Part shown: positions 1 through 7,408 of the stretch, piece after piece
Layout of the letters: every line of letters begins with the position of its first letter
Position numbering within the stretch: the stretch's first letter is position 1
Notes under the pieces: model-generated
What the model saw: only the letters and a program-made list of their open reading frames with translations
Databases searched by the model: none
What the model was told of the DNA's origin: nothing
Translations under genes and position numbers: made by a program
Assembly (NCBI GenBank): GCA_964411985.1
Contig: CAYPNF010000056.1
Span: 1 to 48,896 of the forward strand
Origin: CAYPNF01 sp964411985
GTDB taxonomy: Bacteria > Verrucomicrobiota > Verrucomicrobiia > Limisphaerales > J093
Direction: 5' to 3'
Length of the DNA: 48,896 nucleotides

Positions 1-55
1 TCGTGGCTGCAATCGCTCTGTGGCTGGAGCGATGACGGCCAGGCGTTGCTGGCCT
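1..55. repeat. Terminal overlap, left copy (circular molecule)
   Basis: These 55 bases are identical to 48842-48896. An exact repeat at the two ends of a sequence is the usual mark of a circular molecule cut open during assembly, so the true circle is about 48,841 bp. The coding frame of the gene beginning at 48620 runs through the repeat without a break, which supports a real join. Confidence 0.93.
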
Positions 56-234
56 ATGCGGTACGCTTTCCCAAAGCTGCAGGCCGACGTTGGGCTGTTT
101 TGATGCGAACCGATGGGCTGCGTGGTGACCAGCGTCCGCGCTCCACTGAATGGGAGGGGGGCTATCTTCGCGAGGACGCACGACGGCTTCGCTCCACTCT
201 CCGTCGTCAATTTCGTCGGCAAAGCCTCAAGTAA
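1..234 (+). CDS. Junction-crossing hypothetical protein, C-terminal half
   Basis: This is the 3' part of a gene that starts at 48620 and crosses the circular join. On the circle it is 456 nt, encoding 151 residues and ending in TAA at 232-234. The protein is rich in Trp and Arg: the first half has a YPWDHWRRWA segment and the second half is strongly basic, ending in an RRLRSTLRRQFRRQ-like tail. I see no signal peptide or membrane segment and do not recognise the family. The basic tail could bind nucleic acid, but that is only a guess. Its continuous frame across the ends is the best evidence that the plasmid is circular. Confidence 0.72.
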   Translation, partial: SWLQSLCGWSDDGQALLAYAVRFPKAAGRRWAVLMRTDGLRGDQRPRSTEWEGGYLREDARRLRSTLRRQFRRQSLK

Positions 235-335
235 GCTTGGCTGGTAATCGATGGAGCGGCGTTTGAAGGGGAGGGGTATTGGCGCTGGCCACCACTTCGG
301 AAGGCCTTCGGTTTTCGACCAGATGCTGTAAATGG

Positions 336-1430
336 TCAAATCATGATTTTTTCTATCTCATCAAGAGTAAGCTCATCGCTGGTTCGGTCGTAGAGCTTGG
401 TGGTCCTAGGAGACTCGTGGGCGGCAATGGCCTGTGCGTTCTCGATAGTGCCACCGTTTTCCAAGTAGGCCGTTATTCCAGTCGCCCTAAACGTGTGGCA
501 ACAAACTCTTTCGGAAAGGCCAGCAGCCTTGGCCCGACGCTTGATCATCCGGAGGACATCCGAACGACTTACGCCGCTCGTAGCGAGCATGTTAGTCCGG
601 CCAAGGGCCGCCCGAAAGAGGGGGGTCTTCTTGTTCTGGGCGATGCCAGAGGCTGAAATATACTCGTCGAGGTATTCCTCTGCACTGTGGTGGGCGGGAA
701 CTTCGTGGAATTTCCCTCCCTTCTCGTGAAGCCGAAACCAGCAGCGCTTCCCGTTTTGGTAGTAATCGTCGACTTTCATTCCCACCACGGCGCCCACCCG
801 GGCGAAGGAAAACACCATAACCCCGATGAGAGCCCGGTCCCGAAGGCCGGTAAGGTCGGGAACCTCCCGCTCTTGGCCACCGGGCTGGACAAGGCGGACC
901 AGAGGAATGCTGTCCAAGAGTTTGCGGGCGTCGTCAGACGAGAGCACCGGGGTCTTGCCCCGTTTCACGACATGCTTGGGGCCGCGCACGGAGGTGGCGG
1001 GGTTAAAGGGCACGATCTGGCCAATGACCAGCCAGTCAAATAGCATCCGAATGGCGGCCAAGTGCTGTTTTACGGCCGGAGGGGAGAGTGACTCCGTGCG
1101 ATAGGTCACCGTAAAGGCTCGGCCCTGGGGTGATCGTTTCTGAACCCTTCTTTCCTGGGCAGGACGCACCGACAACTCCTCCACATACGCCGCGATGAGG
1201 AACGGGGAGAGTTGCTTCAGTGCCAGCCCGCGAGCTTGGCACCATTCCAGAAACTGGCCCGCCGCCTGGGCGTAAGCAGCGCGGGTGTTGGGGTTGCGGA
1301 TGTTGGCAGTGAAGAATTCAATGAACCGTCGGCTGGCATCGGGACCGGCCTCCTGGATGATGGAGGGAAAGGGGCGTCCGGCGAAGGCAACGGGCGTTTT
1401 TTCCTGGGCTAGGATAAGATCGGTGGTCAT
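336..1430 (-). CDS. Tyrosine recombinase / site-specific integrase
   Basis: A 364-residue XerC/D- or phage-type integrase that would cut and rejoin DNA at short paired sites through a 3'-phosphotyrosine. The N-terminal SAM-like core-binding domain covers about residues 35-150 and the catalytic domain about 160-360. All active-site residues can be placed: R211 (SFARVG), K240 (EKGGK), H312 and R315 (CHTFRATG), H338 (AAHES) and nucleophile Y347 (KLYDRT). The start codon overlaps the stop of the upstream 244-residue gene by 4 bp, so the two are probably co-translated. It may integrate the plasmid or resolve multimers; no att site is evident. The C-terminal AHESPRTTKLYDRTSDE stretch recurs in the broken integrase at 46631-47110. 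Confidence 0.93.
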   Translation of the reverse strand: MTTDLILAQEKTPVAFAGRPFPSIIQEAGPDASRRFIEFFTANIRNPNTRAAYAQAAGQFLEWCQARGLALKQLSPFLIAAYVEELSVRPAQERRVQKRSPQGRAFTVTYRTESLSPPAVKQHLAAIRMLFDWLVIGQIVPFNPATSVRGPKHVVKRGKTPVLSSDDARKLLDSIPLVRLVQPGGQEREVPDLTGLRDRALIGVMVFSFARVGAVVGMKVDDYYQNGKRCWFRLHEKGGKFHEVPAHHSAEEYLDEYISASGIAQNKKTPLFRAALGRTNMLATSGVSRSDVLRMIKRRAKAAGLSERVCCHTFRATGITAYLENGGTIENAQAIAAHESPRTTKLYDRTSDELTLDEIEKIMI

Positions 1431-2161
1431 GGGGAAGATTCTGGGTCAAGAATTTCGCGTTTTAGGGCGGTAAACCGGGAAAGAAGGTCCACGAGTTCGG
1501 TGTGGGCATGGCTAGGGGGGGTGCTGGCCACCAGGTCCAGGATCCCGCACTGGACTTGGTCAAGCTTTTGGAGGAATCCCCGGTCAGCGCGCCGGGTTTG
1601 CTCCCAACGTTCCATCTCTCCAGCAGCCAACAGTGCTCGTTTGAGGTCTGCCTCCTTCACCAGGCCGCTCAAAGCTCCGCTTAGAACCTTTGAGACCCAG
1701 GCGGCCCGCTTGGCGTCGAGCACCGTGGTCAGTTGCCAGAGGCTCACCAGATGGTGCTGATTGTAGAGTGACCAAAGAAACCCGCGAAGTTGTAGAGAGG
1801 TGTCGGTGCCCGGGTTTGCTTGAATGGTGGTGGCCAGCCCCAGGAGCGCGCGCTGGACGCTCCGACTTTGGGCGCTCCGCTGGGCAACCTCCTCCTCCGT
1901 GAGAAAGGGCTCACTCGTAAGGAGTTGCTGGAGAATTTGACGCAGGGTTGCGGGCGGTGCTTTTGCCAGCTCCCAACTCCAGGGCTTCTCGCCAGTGCCA
2001 GGGTCGGCCACAACAGTGGACCCATCGAGCTGGATGGAAGCCTTGCCATTGGAGAAGCTGGTTGGCGAGGAACGGAAGAATCCTAGGTCTGCTAGAAAAG
2101 AGACAAACCAAGCCTGTTCAGCAAGGGGGCCTTTGGGCCTTTCGGGTTGTAAAGACGTCAT
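1427..2161 (-). CDS. Hypothetical protein coupled to the integrase (244 aa)
   Basis: An unrecognised 244-residue, mostly helical soluble protein. It has many Leu- and Gln-rich amphipathic stretches, for example residues 65-120 and 170-240, and no cysteine cluster, membrane segment or known motif that I can see. It sits between a 23-codon ORF (stop/start overlap ATGA at its 5' end) and the integrase (ATGA-type overlap at its 3' end). The three are therefore probably translated as one unit. That position suggests an accessory factor for the recombinase, such as a directionality or architectural protein, but nothing in the sequence proves this. Confidence 0.8.
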   Translation of the reverse strand: MTSLQPERPKGPLAEQAWFVSFLADLGFFRSSPTSFSNGKASIQLDGSTVVADPGTGEKPWSWELAKAPPATLRQILQQLLTSEPFLTEEEVAQRSAQSRSVQRALLGLATTIQANPGTDTSLQLRGFLWSLYNQHHLVSLWQLTTVLDAKRAAWVSKVLSGALSGLVKEADLKRALLAAGEMERWEQTRRADRGFLQKLDQVQCGILDLVASTPPSHAHTELVDLLSRFTALKREILDPESSP

Positions 2162-2229
2162 CGCTCAAGGCCTCGCTGCCGGGCTTTTTCGCGTTGCGGA
2201 TAGATCTGCCTGGAAAAGCCAGAGTTCAT
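2158..2229 (-). CDS. 23-residue ORF leading the integrase operon
   Basis: A short ORF starting at ATG 2229 behind a good Shine-Dalgarno (TTAGGAGTG, about 5 nt away). It encodes a basic peptide, MNSGFSRQIYPQREKARQRG followed by LER. Its TGA overlaps the ATG of the 244-residue gene (ATGA at 2161-2158). The downstream gene has no good ribosome site of its own, so this ORF may load ribosomes for the operon or act as a leader peptide. It could also be a genuine small protein. Confidence 0.5.
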   Translation of the reverse strand: MNSGFSRQIYPQREKARQRGLER

Positions 2230-2340
2230 GGTGCACTCCTAATTCAAGGATGGCAGCTTCTCGAAGAGCCTAACACGGAGTCTAGGGGCCTGGCAAGTCG
2301 TGACTCATAAAGGACGTTATGAGTCACTAAATCGGTGGGT

Positions 2341-3345
2341 TTAGGGAGCGGCTGCTTTTAGGCTTTGACCGATCTTTTCGATCAGGCTCGCCAAATGAAG
2401 GACGTCTGGCTCTCGAATTATAATGCGCTGCCCGAGCCTGTAATCGGTGTCGCCGGACTTTTTCAGATAGGCGGCATCTACGATTCCGGTAGAATGTGTG
2501 AGAAGGTGGCGTCGTTGCACCAGGCTGACAAGATCCTTCATCTCGTGTGCGTCGAGAATGTCTTCGTAGCCTTTTGCCACAGCTAGACGCCAAAGATTTG
2601 AGGCATCATCAAGACGTTGGAAGCAACCGCGCGTCACTTTGTTGTGGGGAGCGGTTGGGATCGAAGCAAAAAGCTCTTCGGTGTAGTGCTCGAACGCACC
2701 GACAAGCCTGCCCAAACCTTGCTCAAGGAGCAGGCGGACGGTGTTTTCAGCACCATCTGGATCCTGGGCCATGGCTTGCCGGATGGCAGGAATCGCGCCG
2801 ACCGTAGTGCGGACCGTCGCAATGGTTTCGGTGAACGTGCTCAGAATCGAGTTGTGGCCACAGGCAGGACAGAAATAGGCAGCTCCGACCGAAGAATAAC
2901 GGCAACCGCAGGCATCACACGTGAAGCGCTGCCGCATGATATCGCCCACCGCAATGGGCAAGAAAATTGGTGTGGTATCCGGTTTAACCGAAAGCGAAAA
3001 CGTGAGAAAGCCCGGGCGTTGGCGCTGGTTAAAGCGTCGCGCTCCGGTCTCCAGGGCTCCGTGAACACGCCGGCGAAGATGGTTATAGGCGACCGCTTTT
3101 GCGTATTCAACTTGTGCCTGCGTAGCCCAATCATCGGGAGGAGCCTCATGACGACACAATGGGCAAAACGCCCTGGCATCCGACACCTTCGACCTCCAAT
3201 CGTCGGAGAGGACCTTGAACTCCGCCCCGCACTTCTCGTCTGGGCACTCTCGGTCTAAGAACCCATCCTCATCTTTTGGAAGAGGAACGGAGACCGTTTC
3301 TCCACACTCAAGACGGCCGATCTCGCGAATGAGGTCCTCAAACAT
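2341..3345 (-). CDS. Zinc-ribbon protein with C-terminal HEPN RNase motif
   Basis: A 334-residue protein with two zinc-ribbon-like cysteine sets. C34/C39 with C61/C64 lie near the N-terminus, and C143/C146 with C159/C162 lie in the middle. The C-terminal third (about 205-330) is helical and carries RRHLLTH at 278-284, fitting the R-x4-H signature (R279, H284) of HEPN-domain RNases. HEPN proteins with this motif commonly act as toxins or abortive-infection nucleases cutting RNA. It is the last gene of a minus-strand cluster after the PemK-like toxin (8-nt gap) and the HTH-peptidase gene. The zinc ribbons could bind the RNA target. The HEPN call rests on motif and helical context only. Confidence 0.72.
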   Translation of the reverse strand: MFEDLIREIGRLECGETVSVPLPKDEDGFLDRECPDEKCGAEFKVLSDDWRSKVSDARAFCPLCRHEAPPDDWATQAQVEYAKAVAYNHLRRRVHGALETGARRFNQRQRPGFLTFSLSVKPDTTPIFLPIAVGDIMRQRFTCDACGCRYSSVGAAYFCPACGHNSILSTFTETIATVRTTVGAIPAIRQAMAQDPDGAENTVRLLLEQGLGRLVGAFEHYTEELFASIPTAPHNKVTRGCFQRLDDASNLWRLAVAKGYEDILDAHEMKDLVSLVQRRHLLTHSTGIVDAAYLKKSGDTDYRLGQRIIIREPDVLHLASLIEKIGQSLKAAAP

Positions 3346-3353
3346 AAATAAGG

Positions 3354-3710
3354 TCAGGTCAGCTCAACCACTGCGGCTAGCGCCTGGGTGATTTCTTCAA
3401 GCTCTTGCTGGGTAATTCGCCCGCGGCAATCCAGAAATCGATCCACGGAAACACTTCGCACCTGTAGCGCATCGGCCGCGGACGGCTTGCTGAGCCCGTT
3501 TTGTGACGTTGGGCTCAAGCGGACGTGCCAAATGTTGTTTTCAAAAGCGGGATTCCAAGCCGTGATAGGAACTACGAGCTTCAGCGGAAGCTTTCCGATG
3601 GAATCGGAGCTAATTACCACAGCTGGTCGCTGCTTTTGGATTTCAGCCCCCTTTGTCGGATCGAAATCCACGGTCCAGACTTCGCCTCGCTTCGGTTGTG
3701 GATCATTCAT
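3354..3710 (-). CDS. PemK/MazF-family endoribonuclease toxin
   Basis: A 118-residue protein with the classic N-terminal signature of the CcdB/PemK-like barrel: PKRGEVWTVDFDP, then QKQRPAVVIS and LVVPITAW. Members cleave mRNA, often at ACA-like sites, and are neutralised by a small antitoxin. I chose ATG 3710 because it forms an ATGAATGA overlap with the stop of the upstream regulator; two ATGs lie 12-15 nt further upstream. No short antitoxin of the usual AbrB or RHH type precedes it. Instead it follows an HTH-ImmA-like gene, which may supply the repressor/antitoxin function. The final residues run QALAAVVELT. Confidence 0.87.
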   Translation of the reverse strand: MNDPQPKRGEVWTVDFDPTKGAEIQKQRPAVVISSDSIGKLPLKLVVPITAWNPAFENNIWHVRLSPTSQNGLSKPSAADALQVRSVSVDRFLDCRGRITQQELEEITQALAAVVELT

Positions 3711-4875
3711 AATCGAGAACATCACCGGCCTGAACGTCGCGCCAGGATTGGTCCTGCTCGTAGTGCTTTTGGATTTGGTCAGCCTGCTCCTGCATGATGC
3801 GCCGGCGCTCCTCGATGGGTAGTTTTAGGAAACTGCGCCGACGAAGGGAAGCCGGGGCTCCCTTCTCATCGAGCTTTTGATTAATCAGTTTTTCCGCCTC
3901 CCTTTGGGAAATGAAACCTTCCGCGAAACATCGGAGGGCTGCTTGGCGAAGCCATTCAGGTTTTTCGGGCGGCAGTGGCAGTGGTTCTTGCTTGCGCCAG
4001 TGCAACTTGCTGAGGTGGATCCATGCCCACTTGGAGCTTGTGGGCGAGATTATCTGGAGGTCTGAGAGACGCATCAAAAGCGCCTGGACGCTCATACCAA
4101 AACGCTGCTTATAAATCAGAAGCTCCTCTACGCGAACAGAGGTCCGCTTGACACCAACTTCGCGCTCGATGGTGGCCCGCGGGGCTAGAAAGGCCCCGGC
4201 GAAGCGGAAAGCGGCTTTTTCTTCATCTACGGTCTTTGAGGGTTTCATGACGAGATGCCCCAACTCGTGGGCCAGATTCAATCGCTGCCGATCCCCCGGG
4301 CATCCCAATCGGGACACCACGGCGGCTGCTTTTGGATTTCCATTCCCATCTTCGGCGACTGCGGAAATTCCGTCGAATTTCTCCGGAGCCTCAACTTGGA
4401 TGACGTGGACCAAGTGATCCTCAAGAATGGCCGTAAGGTTGGCGATTGGGTCCAAGCCCAAGCTCCAATCTGCGCGGATCTTTTCAGCAGCGTGCTCCGC
4501 GTCCTGCTCGTTGGCCACGGGGATCTGCTCAATAGGCAGGTCAAATTTAGTCGGCGAGCAGCAATATTCCTGAAGCCTCGTTCTTTCCTCCAGTTTTTGT
4601 GTCACAACGGCTTGCAGGGTATTTTGCTCCTTCACTGGAAAAGTCGTTCGCTTCCGGTATGCGACAAAGCGAACGGTCACGGAGGGCTCTGACAAGAGCT
4701 GCAATGCCTTCACGCCAAGAGCTTTGGCCAACTGATTTAAAACAGGAGCACTAGGGGTAGAAAGCCCTCTTTCATATTTGGAAACTGCCTGCTTGGTCAC
4801 GATCCCTCCCATTTCCTGGGTGAGATCGTCCAGGGAGAATCCTTTTGCGAGTCGGAATTGTTTGATTCGGTTCAT
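3703..4875 (-). CDS. XRE-family HTH regulator with ImmA/IrrE metallopeptidase domain
   Basis: A 390-residue protein. Residues 1-55 form an XRE-type helix-turn-helix (MNRIKQFRLAKGFSLDDLTQ, then TKQAVSKYERG). About residues 160-260 contain a zinc peptidase core with HELGH at 203-207, typical of the ImmA/IrrE family. The start at ATG 4875 removes nine implausible residues that precede it in the open frame. It heads the cluster with the PemK-like toxin and HEPN protein. Proteins of this build often serve as antitoxins or as stress-sensing repressors inactivated by proteolysis. Its gene lies beside a perfect 13-bp inverted repeat (4883-4925), a likely operator for autoregulation and for the divergent genes. 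Confidence 0.9.
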   Translation of the reverse strand: MNRIKQFRLAKGFSLDDLTQEMGGIVTKQAVSKYERGLSTPSAPVLNQLAKALGVKALQLLSEPSVTVRFVAYRKRTTFPVKEQNTLQAVVTQKLEERTRLQEYCCSPTKFDLPIEQIPVANEQDAEHAAEKIRADWSLGLDPIANLTAILEDHLVHVIQVEAPEKFDGISAVAEDGNGNPKAAAVVSRLGCPGDRQRLNLAHELGHLVMKPSKTVDEEKAAFRFAGAFLAPRATIEREVGVKRTSVRVEELLIYKQRFGMSVQALLMRLSDLQIISPTSSKWAWIHLSKLHWRKQEPLPLPPEKPEWLRQAALRCFAEGFISQREAEKLINQKLDEKGAPASLRRRSFLKLPIEERRRIMQEQADQIQKHYEQDQSWRDVQAGDVLDYE

Positions 4876-4882
4876 GTGGCAC

Positions 4883-4925
4883 CCAGTTGACAAATATTTC
4901 ATTTAAGGTACCATTTGTCAACTGG
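4883..4925. promoter_or_regulatory. Palindromic operator between divergent genes
   Basis: A perfect 13-bp inverted repeat, CCAGTTGACAAAT (4883-4895) and ATTTGTCAACTGG (4913-4925), separated by 17 bp. Each arm contains TTGACA, a -35 consensus. Reading the minus strand, TTGACA at 4921-4916 is followed after 17 bp by AATATT, a possible -10 for the HTH-peptidase gene, whose ATG is 18 bp beyond. A dimeric XRE repressor bound to both arms would cover promoters in both directions. Binding by the neighbouring HTH protein is inferred. Confidence 0.75.
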
Positions 4926-4992
4926 TGGTGTAAAGCCCCTTTTTGGGGTCTTGCTGGAAAACCACCACAAAAGCGAAAGTGATGGTGAGAAT

Positions 4993-5196
4993 ATGGCTAA
5001 ATATAATCGGAATTCTGGAAACTCCTGGAGCCCCTCCGAAGTGTCGAACCTTCGAAATTTGGCCCGGCACAATACCCCAACGCGCGTGATTGGGCTCAAG
5101 CTGGGAAGGACTGAAGATGCCGTTCGTTCGAAAGCCTCCCACGAAGGGGTTTCTTTAATGCCCGTGAACCAATCTCCTTACAATCGGAAGAAATAA
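4993..5196 (+). CDS. Small HTH/Myb-like DNA-binding protein (67 aa)
   Basis: A 67-residue basic protein, MAKYNRNSGNSWSPSEVSNL onward, ending NQSPYNRKK. The GNSWSPSEVSNLRNLARHNT, TRVIGLKLGRTEDAVRSKA and NQSPYNRKK segments match a widespread family of short bacterial proteins that I remember only as uncharacterised HTH-like. The RVIGLKLGRTEDAVRSKA stretch reads as turn plus recognition helix. The ATG at 4993 is preceded by GGTGAG; a longer frame from 4915 lies inside the operator region and is not favoured. It is transcribed away from the HTH-peptidase gene across the palindromic operator, so it may be controlled by it or act as a second regulator. Confidence 0.75.
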   Translation: MAKYNRNSGNSWSPSEVSNLRNLARHNTPTRVIGLKLGRTEDAVRSKASHEGVSLMPVNQSPYNRKK

Positions 5197-5289
5197 CCCT
5201 GCACGCTGGCAGAATCGACTGGATTCCAACGCGCGCTTTTCATAAGGGTTCTTTGCGCGTTGGGACGGCTTTTGCAGCACATACTTGTT

Positions 5290-5916
5290 ATGGCAAAACC
5301 AGAAAAAGGAAAAATTAAGATTCGATTCTTCGAGGTCGAGCTCGAAGGAAGCGACGAAACTCTCCTGGAAAGCGTTCGGAGCGCTGCAGCTCTCGCGAAT
5401 CGCGGGCAGCCAGCAAGACCCGCTAAACTTATTACCGCCGGAATCACACCAAACGGACCGGCAGCGGTGGTTGAGGAAGCGGTCGTTACCGAAGATGGCG
5501 CCGGGAACGGCGCAGAAGGTCAGACGATAGAGGAGCCGGCGCAAGCGCGGTCCAAATCTACCCGCGCCTACTACCGCAACCCAAAAGTCCTGAATATCGA
5601 CCTTATCTCTGGGCCGATTTCATTCGCTGACTTTGTTGCCTCCAAGAAGCCGTCCACCACGATGGATCACTACCTCGTGATCGCCGCGTGGCTTAAGGAG
5701 CACAGAAAAACTCCTCAGATTGGCGCAGATCACATCTTCACCTGCTACCGGGCTCTTGGTAAGTCCGTGCAAAAAGACATTTCTCAGCCGTTTCGCATTG
5801 GGAAGAGCTCTACTTATGGCTATTTCGATAACCCGGCAAGGGGAAAATTCGAAATCAACCACATCGGTATTGGGGTAGTGGGTCAAATGGGAAAAACGAA
5901 GCCAGTTAAGCCATGA
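5290..5916 (+). CDS. Hypothetical protein paired with HEPN-motif gene (208 aa)
   Basis: An unrecognised 208-residue protein beginning MAKPEKGKIKIRFFEVELEG. The N-terminal 45 residues could form a beta-alpha unit. Residues 60-100 are low-complexity (Ala/Glu/Gly-rich linker). The C-terminal 110 residues are compact, with YLVIAAWLKEH and a winged-helix-like KPSTTMDHYLVIAAWLKEHR segment. Its stop overlaps the start of the next gene (ATGA at 5913-5916), so the two are translationally coupled and probably act together. The downstream partner has an HEPN-like R-x4-H motif, making this a candidate antitoxin, sensor or adaptor. No function can be assigned from sequence alone. Confidence 0.72.
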   Translation: MAKPEKGKIKIRFFEVELEGSDETLLESVRSAAALANRGQPARPAKLITAGITPNGPAAVVEEAVVTEDGAGNGAEGQTIEEPAQARSKSTRAYYRNPKVLNIDLISGPISFADFVASKKPSTTMDHYLVIAAWLKEHRKTPQIGADHIFTCYRALGKSVQKDISQPFRIGKSSTYGYFDNPARGKFEINHIGIGVVGQMGKTKPVKP

Positions 5917-6665
5917 CGCTTCAGGATGCGGTGGGTTTGGCCGCAGATTTTGACACTTGGAATCACCCCAAAAAAATTCTCTTTTTAGGGTGGTTTCTTC
6001 ACGTACACGAAGGTAAAGAGCGCTTTAATCCGGTCGATGTTCGGCTGTGCTACGAGCTGGTTAATCTTCAAAAACCCTCTTCCATCGGGCCTTTTCTAAA
6101 AAGCCTCACCCAGTCTAATCCGAAACGCCTGTTGCGGGATTCAAATGGATTTTACCTTCCGAAGCATCTGAGGGAAGAGTTCCAGTCCCAATATGGGGAT
6201 CGTGCGATTACGGTTCAGGTTCACGACCTGCTTCTCCAGTTGCCACTTAAAATTCCGAGCATGTCCGAGCGTGTTTTCCTCGAAGAGGCGCTTACTTGTT
6301 TCAGGCACAAGGCCTTCAGGGCGGCCATCGTAATGACATGGAATCTAGCCTTTGCCCATGTGCGGGACGTCGTGTTGACCCGGCATCTGCCAGCATTCAA
6401 CCTTCAGTTTCCCAAGGCCCATCCGAAAAAGCGGCTGTCTGCCGGCGTCGTTACTGTCGATGATTTCAACGAGTTCAAGGAATCTGAATTCCTTGAGGTT
6501 TGCAGAGGTGCAAACATCATCGATGGGAACGCATACAAGATCCTCGATGAGAAACTTGGCCGTCGAAACACAGCCGCGCATCCATCTACCGTGGTCGTCT
6601 CCCAACTCCAGGCGGAAGAGTTCATTTCAGATCTCATCACAAATGTGGTGCTACGTTTCGTCTAA
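5913..6665 (+). CDS. Protein with C-terminal HEPN-like R-x4-H motif (250 aa)
   Basis: A 250-residue protein. Residues 1-105 look like a winged-helix/HTH-type region, and residues 118-250 are a helical domain with FRAAIVMTWNLAFAHVRDVV and, near the end, GRRNTAAHPS. R218-NTAA-H223 fits the HEPN signature, and NxAAHPS is common in HEPN/DUF4145- or Abi_C-like domains. HEPN domains often cleave RNA during abortive infection or mediate oligomerisation. It is coupled by a 4-bp overlap to the 208-residue gene. With the minus-strand HEPN gene at 2341 this gives two HEPN-motif proteins within 4.5 kb, flanking a toxin operon. The family assignment is by motif only. Confidence 0.7.
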   Translation: MTLQDAVGLAADFDTWNHPKKILFLGWFLHVHEGKERFNPVDVRLCYELVNLQKPSSIGPFLKSLTQSNPKRLLRDSNGFYLPKHLREEFQSQYGDRAITVQVHDLLLQLPLKIPSMSERVFLEEALTCFRHKAFRAAIVMTWNLAFAHVRDVVLTRHLPAFNLQFPKAHPKKRLSAGVVTVDDFNEFKESEFLEVCRGANIIDGNAYKILDEKLGRRNTAAHPSTVVVSQLQAEEFISDLITNVVLRFV

Positions 6666-6674
6666 TGGTTGGTA

Positions 6675-6959
6675 TCAATAGTCCTCGGGCAAGAGGATCG
6701 TCGTCACCTCCCGCCCCGCCTCAGTGATGATGTAGAACCGAGTGCCAGCTCGGGCTGTGTAAACGGAAAGCAAGCGCCCACCGCTTTTGAGCGCCCGGTC
6801 GTTTTCCGCTCGGTCGTGGGGGCCGAGGTCGCCCCAGTCGCCTTGACCGTGCCGGCGAAGTGCCGCGCGGACCTCTTCCGGTGGGATTTTGCCCAGGGCG
6901 TTGGCGGTAATGACGACCGGGCCAAGAGGAAATCGTGGGCCGATGGCGATGGCAATCAT
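6675..6959 (-). CDS. Small plasmid-associated protein (94 aa)
   Basis: A 94-residue protein, MIAIAIGPRFPLGPVVITAN onward, ending TTILLPEDY. It has GPRFPLGPVVITANALGKIP, an ALRRHGQGDWGDLGPHD stretch and a TRFYIITEAGREVTTILLPE C-terminus. I remember this kind of short protein as recurrent on plasmids and integrative elements, sometimes misnamed as a methylase-associated protein; its role is unknown. ATG 6959 has GGGG about 8 nt upstream, while an in-frame TTG five codons earlier is less likely. It is convergent with the HEPN-motif gene, 9 nt away. Confidence 0.78.
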   Translation of the reverse strand: MIAIAIGPRFPLGPVVITANALGKIPPEEVRAALRRHGQGDWGDLGPHDRAENDRALKSGGRLLSVYTARAGTRFYIITEAGREVTTILLPEDY

Positions 6960-7093
6960 GGAAGTACCCCGCAAGAAACAAAGCCCAGCCTATCCTTCTA
7001 GCACGGAGGCGGCTGTGTGGAAACACTCCCTGGGGAAGGGAGAAGCGACTGCGCGGGGGCCCATCACGGCGGCGTCGCTTGGCTGGTCTGGTT

Positions 7094-7192
7094 TCAGGTC
7101 TTTCTCTCCTGTTCCTTGTGCAAAGCTGCACGCGACTGGCGCAGTTCTATCTCCGTCTTGCAGTGCGGGCAGATGATCGTTGGTTCAGTCAT
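7094..7192 (-). CDS. 32-residue zinc-ribbon ORF resembling the DUF2130 N-terminus
   Basis: A short minus-strand ORF, ATG at 7192 and TGA at 7096-7094, encoding MTEPTIICPHCKTEIELRQS then RAALHKEQERKT. The first 17 residues closely resemble the start of DUF2130 proteins (MTEPTIICPxCKTEIxL), which carry a CPxCxxE zinc-ribbon-like motif before a long coiled coil. The rest of such a protein (about 400 residues) is absent, so this is either a truncated remnant or an independent micro-protein that kept the metal-binding head. No strong ribosome site is seen. Confidence 0.5.
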   Translation of the reverse strand: MTEPTIICPHCKTEIELRQSRAALHKEQERKT

Positions 7193-7296
7193 AGGCGCCC
7201 TTGTGTAGATGAGATTCTGTTTTTAAAGCTCCAACGAAGCAATAAAGAAAGCCGCAGAAAACGGGTCCAGGGGCACCGCTCCTGGCGGGAGGGGTT

Positions 7297-7390
7297 TGGG
7301 GAGGAAGGCGCCTCCCAAACACTAGGTGGCTTCCCTACGCACGACCATGGCTTCGGGAGGGAATGAGCCGGGACCGGAAACCGGCCCCGG
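7297..7390. other. Two GC-rich inverted repeats downstream of the 7409 gene
   Basis: GTTTGGGGAGG (7297-7307) is nearly complementary to CCTCCCAAAC (7312-7321), and 7368-7390 contains CCGGGACCGG-AAA-CCGGCCCCGG, a strong hairpin. The second lies 19 bp beyond the stop of the minus-strand gene at 7409 and could end its transcript, although no T-run follows. The interval 7193-7408 holds no convincing gene. Confidence 0.45.
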
Positions 7391-7408
7391 CCTGCTTCTC
7401 AATTACCC

